From positions 5,332,001 through 5,396,000 of the forward strand of contig CAUJLY010000006.1 of assembly GCA_963281155.1 (NCBI GenBank): DNA of 64,000 nt, given 5' to 3'. Shown here piece after piece: positions 60,982 to 64,000 of the stretch. A model generated the notes under the pieces. The model was not told the DNA's origin, did no database searches, and saw only the letters and a program-made list of their open reading frames with translations. A program made the translations under genes and the position numbers. Source of the DNA: Rhabditophanes sp. KR3021. Taxonomy: Eukaryota; Nematoda; Chromadorea; Rhabditida; Alloionematidae. Position 1 is the first letter of the stretch. Each line of letters starts with the position of its first letter.

Positions 60982-62022
60982 TTACTTAGAAAGAACCGCA
61001 TATACCCCTTCCCTTGCGGTCAAACGCAGCTTTCCTCTCAACCCATCAAAAAGAGCTTGCCCAGACTTATTAGCAACCCGTTTGGATATTTTTGTCCACG
61101 TTTTTTCCATTTCTTTGACGGAAGTAGATGGAGATACTTCTTTTTTGTATTCAGCTTTACATAAAGCCCAAAACTTCTCAATAGGACGGAGATGTGGAAC
61201 ACAAGGAGCATTTTCAATTTTGTCAACAAAATTTATTTTGTTTTCTTCAAGAAATTTCTTGACATCTTTTTGGTAGTGACAAGTGGCCATATCAGGCCAA
61301 AACAACATAGGCGTGTCCGTCTGATGCTTCTTAATAAATGGGAGTAAAAACTTCTTGAGACAATGCAGGTAGACTTCCCAATTCATTGATTTGTCAGTAA
61401 CAAATGGTTTAGTAATGTTACCATTTTCATCAATCGCTTGCCAAATCATGAACTTCCCGGCATACTTCTTCTTGGTTCTGGCTCTAAGATTAAAGGGGAT
61501 GGCTGTCCGAGATGTGGCCGAGTAGAATTCCCTTCCAGGAACATTTTTTGGGTCCATCGGAACATATGTTTCATCATCCATAACAATGACCATTTTTCTG
61601 TTGTTGACTTTTTCATACAGCTTCTTGATGTTCTTCTTGCCTGTAGCGGCCTGTTTCTCGTTGATTTCGGGAATAGTGACTTTTACAAAGCTTCGTCTCT
61701 TCAATACCTTTGATTTGATACGATGGAAGTTAGACTTCGATGTTTTTAGTGCATGGCTTCCGGTACGAACAGAAGTTGAGGGGTTCTTATCCAAAATATT
61801 TGTGACCTTTGTAATGAGCTTGGCATTTGGTTTTCGGCCGGGAGGTGACTTCGTGATGACTTTCCCATTGCTTTGGTATCGTCTGATAATCCCTTGGATA
61901 GTTTGCCTTGAATAACCTGCAGCAACAAATATTGCGACGACTTTTTTAACATTGTCCTTACCTAATAATTTATACTTATTGACAACTTTAATTGCTAATG
62001 CATCTCTTTCTGCCTTGCGCAT
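60982..62022 (-). CDS. Tc1/mariner transposase (DD37E)
   Basis: 346 residues in one frame. The N-terminal part (about 1-120) has paired helix-turn-helix regions and a GRPR-like motif (PPGRKPNAK) for binding the inverted repeats. The RNase H-like catalytic domain shows VMDDET (Asp 150), FWPDMATCHY (Asp 244) and RPIEKFW (Glu 282). Thirty-seven residues lie between the second Asp and the Glu, so it is DD37E instead of the usual DD34E of Tc1 or DD34D of mariner. It cuts and pastes the element at TA sites. No stop, frameshift or missing catalytic residue is seen. The ATG at 62022 is 127 bp inside the right inverted repeat boundary. Confidence 0.93.
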   Translation of the reverse strand: MRKAERDALAIKVVNKYKLLGKDNVKKVVAIFVAAGYSRQTIQGIIRRYQSNGKVITKSPPGRKPNAKLITKVTNILDKNPSTSVRTGSHALKTSKSNFHRIKSKVLKRRSFVKVTIPEINEKQAATGKKNIKKLYEKVNNRKMVIVMDDETYVPMDPKNVPGREFYSATSRTAIPFNLRARTKKKYAGKFMIWQAIDENGNITKPFVTDKSMNWEVYLHCLKKFLLPFIKKHQTDTPMLFWPDMATCHYQKDVKKFLEENKINFVDKIENAPCVPHLRPIEKFWALCKAEYKKEVSPSTSVKEMEKTWTKISKRVANKSGQALFDGLRGKLRLTAREGVYAVLSK

Positions 62023-62148
62023 CTTGGTGAGTTAAAGCCGAAATAAGTCGAATGACATCTTATTTTGTAGGCCAGAAGTAGGGCTATCTAACTACAGTAA
62101 TTTAAACATGCCTGCACATCATATGATTCTACAGCAATCATTTTAGAG

Positions 62149-62176
62149 AAGTGCTGAGTTATTAGTGGACACCCTT
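62149..62176 (-). repeat. Right terminal inverted repeat
   Basis: The reverse complement begins AAGGGTGTCCACTAATAACT and ends CAGCACTT, and is followed on the plus strand by TA. Similarity to the left end continues weakly inward (TAAAATG in both). Confidence 0.9.
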
Positions 62177-62645
62177 TACTTTTCAAGCTGACCCAGCTAG
62201 ATGCATATAATAATGTATAATAATATGTAATAATATGTATCCAAAGCTTATTTTTAAATTAACCATATCAGTCTCATGTATATGTTATACTTTTACCTTG
62301 CCATACCTTACCTTTTACGTTTTCTTAAATAGAATTACATACCTAAATAAGTACTTAAAGTTTGTGCCTAAATGTAATCAGAGTAATGATCAATTTAAAG
62401 GATATCCAAATGAGTCTATTCTGAGTGCATATATTTAATTAAATTACCTGCATTCGTATTACCTGTCAAACAAAGTATTCATTATCATGGTTACCTATTT
62501 TATTATATTTTGTAATTTTACCCTTAACTTCATCTCGATCTTTATACACTTTCCAAAGTTTTGTATTTATTGATATATTAATTATACATATTTACATTCT
62601 TTCCTTATTTAAGCTTGTAGTTTTCTGGGCATTAACATATATTCG
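62177..62645. other. Spacer before the ammonium transporter
   Basis: Contains an AT-rich simple repeat (TAATAATATGTA type) at about 62205-62240. A TTATTTAAG acceptor-like site near 62612 suggests a 5' UTR intron ahead of the ATG at 62646. Confidence 0.45.
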
Positions 62646-63315
62646 ATGGAACCAGCCTATGCGTTTCCACCTGGAACAATAGATAAATTATATACTGAAA
62701 ATGAAACTAAGGCATTTCAAGACGACGGTGTTTGGATTATTTCGTGTTCTTTTACTATTTTCACTATGACTTCGGGATTTGGCTTACTGGAATCCGGAAG
62801 AGTGTCATCGAAAGATGAAGTAAATATTATGGTTAAAAATATAATTGACGTTGTTTTTGGTGGTTTATCATATTGGTGTTTCGGATTTGGATTTACGTTT
62901 GGAGAATTATGGCCGAATCCTTTCATAGGTCTTGGTAAATTTTTTTACGATCCTGATGAAGATTACGAGCCTAATCATCAGGCATGGAGTTACGCGGCCT
63001 TTTTTTTCCAAATGAGTTTTGCCACAACTACTTCAACAATCGTATCGGGTAAGTTGTTGAATTGTTAAGTAGGTGTATTAATAAACATAATGTTAATGAG
63101 TTTAGCTGCAATGGCAGAAAGAATTCGTTTGAGGCCATACATATTTGTAACTTTTTTTATGACCACCGTTCATTCTATATCAGCGCATTGGGTGTGGTCA
63201 CCAAACGGATTTTTGAAGAAGCTTGGAGTTATTGACGCAGCCGGTTGTTCTGTAGTACATTTAGCAGGCGGCGCGGCAGGATTAGTCGCTACAATTTATT
63301 TGAAACCGAGAGCAG
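62646..63315 (+). CDS. Amt-type ammonium transporter, 5' part only
   Basis: Two exons are visible: 62646-63048 and 63106-63315 (TCGG|GTAAGT to GAGTTTAG, phase 1), giving 204 residues before a donor at 63316 (GCAG|GTACAA, phase 1); the rest lies beyond the window. It has membrane segments of the Amt/MEP/Rh fold: WIISCSFTIFTMTSGFGLLESGRV (first helix with the E-S-G motif), NIMVKNIIDVVFGGLSYW, the QMSFATTTSTIVSAAMAER region, and AHWVW followed by CSVVHLAGGAAGL with the pore His of the Amt family. It moves ammonium/ammonia across the plasma membrane. The AMAERIRLRPY and HWVW motifs point to Amt, not Rh. Confidence 0.93.
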
Positions 63316-63382
63316 GTACAAGTTTATTATGTGTTTAAAATGATAATTAATAGGATATAAATACAGTAGGCTACAATTAACC

Positions 63383-63995
63383 AGCGACTTTTCTTAAATT
63401 AACACGATTATTAGCACCCAAGAAGTCTTGCAAGATTAGTTTAGCGACCTCGCCATTCTTTTCAGGGAACATCTGGTAGACGATTTCAAGGGAAGGATTG
63501 CCAGAATCCCTGTTGGTATTCTCATCCCCGAAGTAGTCGACCAATATTGTCACCCAGTTCTACTGAGGAATAAGACTTATACAAGATAATCATTTCTTGA
63601 CCAGAATTGAAGACTTTATTCAGAGCCTTTTCCTTTTCAGTGAAAACCTTACCCAGTTTAACTGCTTTGCCCTAGTCCTTCGTGTGCAGTCTCATCCTTT
63701 CACTCCTAGTCAGTGTTGTTTGGCCAGCATACAGAACATGTTTCTTGGCATCTTTGGTAGGTAAGAGTTCAGACGAAGTAATGTCTGGACTGATCATAAT
63801 ATAGACGTCACATTCAAGTCATCAAGCAAGGTTCGTTAGAAGTTTTCCCATGGCTGAGGCTGTAGAATATTTTGCTCTGTAAGTGTTAATCACATTTTCT
63901 TTCCCAATAAGAACGTAGACAATAGTCCTATTACTCCCCTTCCGACCCCGCTAAGAAGACTGGTGAAATCATTCCACCGTGTCTTTCTATCATCA
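63383..63995 (-). pseudogene. Decayed coding stretch in the ammonium transporter intron
   Basis: This stretch is visibly richer in GC than its surroundings. On the minus strand one frame reads through most of it, with in-frame stops and shifts: TIVYVLIGKENVINTYRAKY, then ISPDITSSELLPTKDAKKHV and KVFTEKEKALNKVFNSGQEM; another frame carries PSLEIVYQMFPEKNGEVAKL. Stops occur after LLTNLA, after RLHTKD and after GRLLRG. I do not recognise the family. It may be a fragment of a mobile or foreign element, or a decayed gene copy. Confidence 0.5.
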
Positions 63996-64000
63996 AATGT

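Larger units (their letters stand above)
60867..62176 (-). mobile_element. Intact Tc1/mariner transposon, DD37E type
   Basis: A 1310-bp element bounded by TA dinucleotides (60865-60866 and 62177-62178). It has 28-bp terminal inverted repeats starting AAGGGTGTCCACTA that differ at only one base, and one uninterrupted transposase frame on the minus strand. All parts needed for transposition look present, which implies a recent insertion. It sits between the bHLH gene and the ammonium transporter and interrupts no recognised gene. Confidence 0.93.

Overview
The window is nuclear DNA from an animal, most likely an arthropod. It is strongly AT-rich, genes have short introns (often 41-100 bp, GT-AG) with clean splice signals, and the gene set is metazoan: an IkB-like ankyrin protein, SART3, a class A peptide GPCR, an ENPP6-like ectophosphodiesterase, tryptophan hydroxylase, a type IV diacylglycerol kinase (rdgA type), TMEM138, a bHLH factor and an Amt-type ammonium transporter. 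Base composition, a Tc1/mariner DD37E element and large Ser/Thr- or Cys-rich secreted proteins would fit a copepod such as a sea louse. That assignment is an inference. All exon joins were made by hand from splice consensus, reading phase and family similarity.

Layout. 2.4-4.6 kb (-): ankyrin-repeat nuclear IkB-like gene. 7.0-9.5 kb (-): intronless SART3-like splicing factor. 11.5-13.5 kb (+): a decayed gene. 15.1-18.1 kb (-): secreted Ser/Thr-rich protein ending in a ShKT domain. 18.2-23.6 kb: nearly empty. 23.6-25.0 kb (+): peptide GPCR. 25.5-26.1 kb (-): COG8 pseudogene. 27.9-29.4 kb (-): ENPP6-like protein missing catalytic residues. 29.4-34.2 kb: empty. 34.2-38.4 kb (+): a small unknown protein, a short Cys-loop (allatostatin-C-like) prepropeptide and tryptophan hydroxylase. 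39.7-47.1 kb (+): rdgA-type diacylglycerol kinase with two candidate 5' ends. 49.2-49.5 kb (+): small membrane protein. 50.0-52.6 kb (-): secreted Cys-rich repeat protein with two frame breaks. 53.5-58.3 kb (-): 1555-residue coiled-coil protein. 58.7-59.6 kb: TMEM138 (+) and a 74-residue bHLH gene (-), tail to tail with 2 bp between stop codons. 60.9-62.2 kb: intact Tc1/mariner DD37E transposon. 62.6 kb to the end: 5' part of an ammonium transporter whose intron carries a decayed coding stretch.

How the genes relate. There are no operons; each gene stands alone. Four genes (GPCR, allatostatin-C-like peptide, tryptophan hydroxylase, rdgA) belong to neuronal or sensory signalling and lie on the + strand between 23.6 and 47.1 kb, but nothing in the sequence shows shared regulation. 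The coiled-coil gene and TMEM138 (known elsewhere for a role in cilia) are head to head across 335 bp and may share a promoter.
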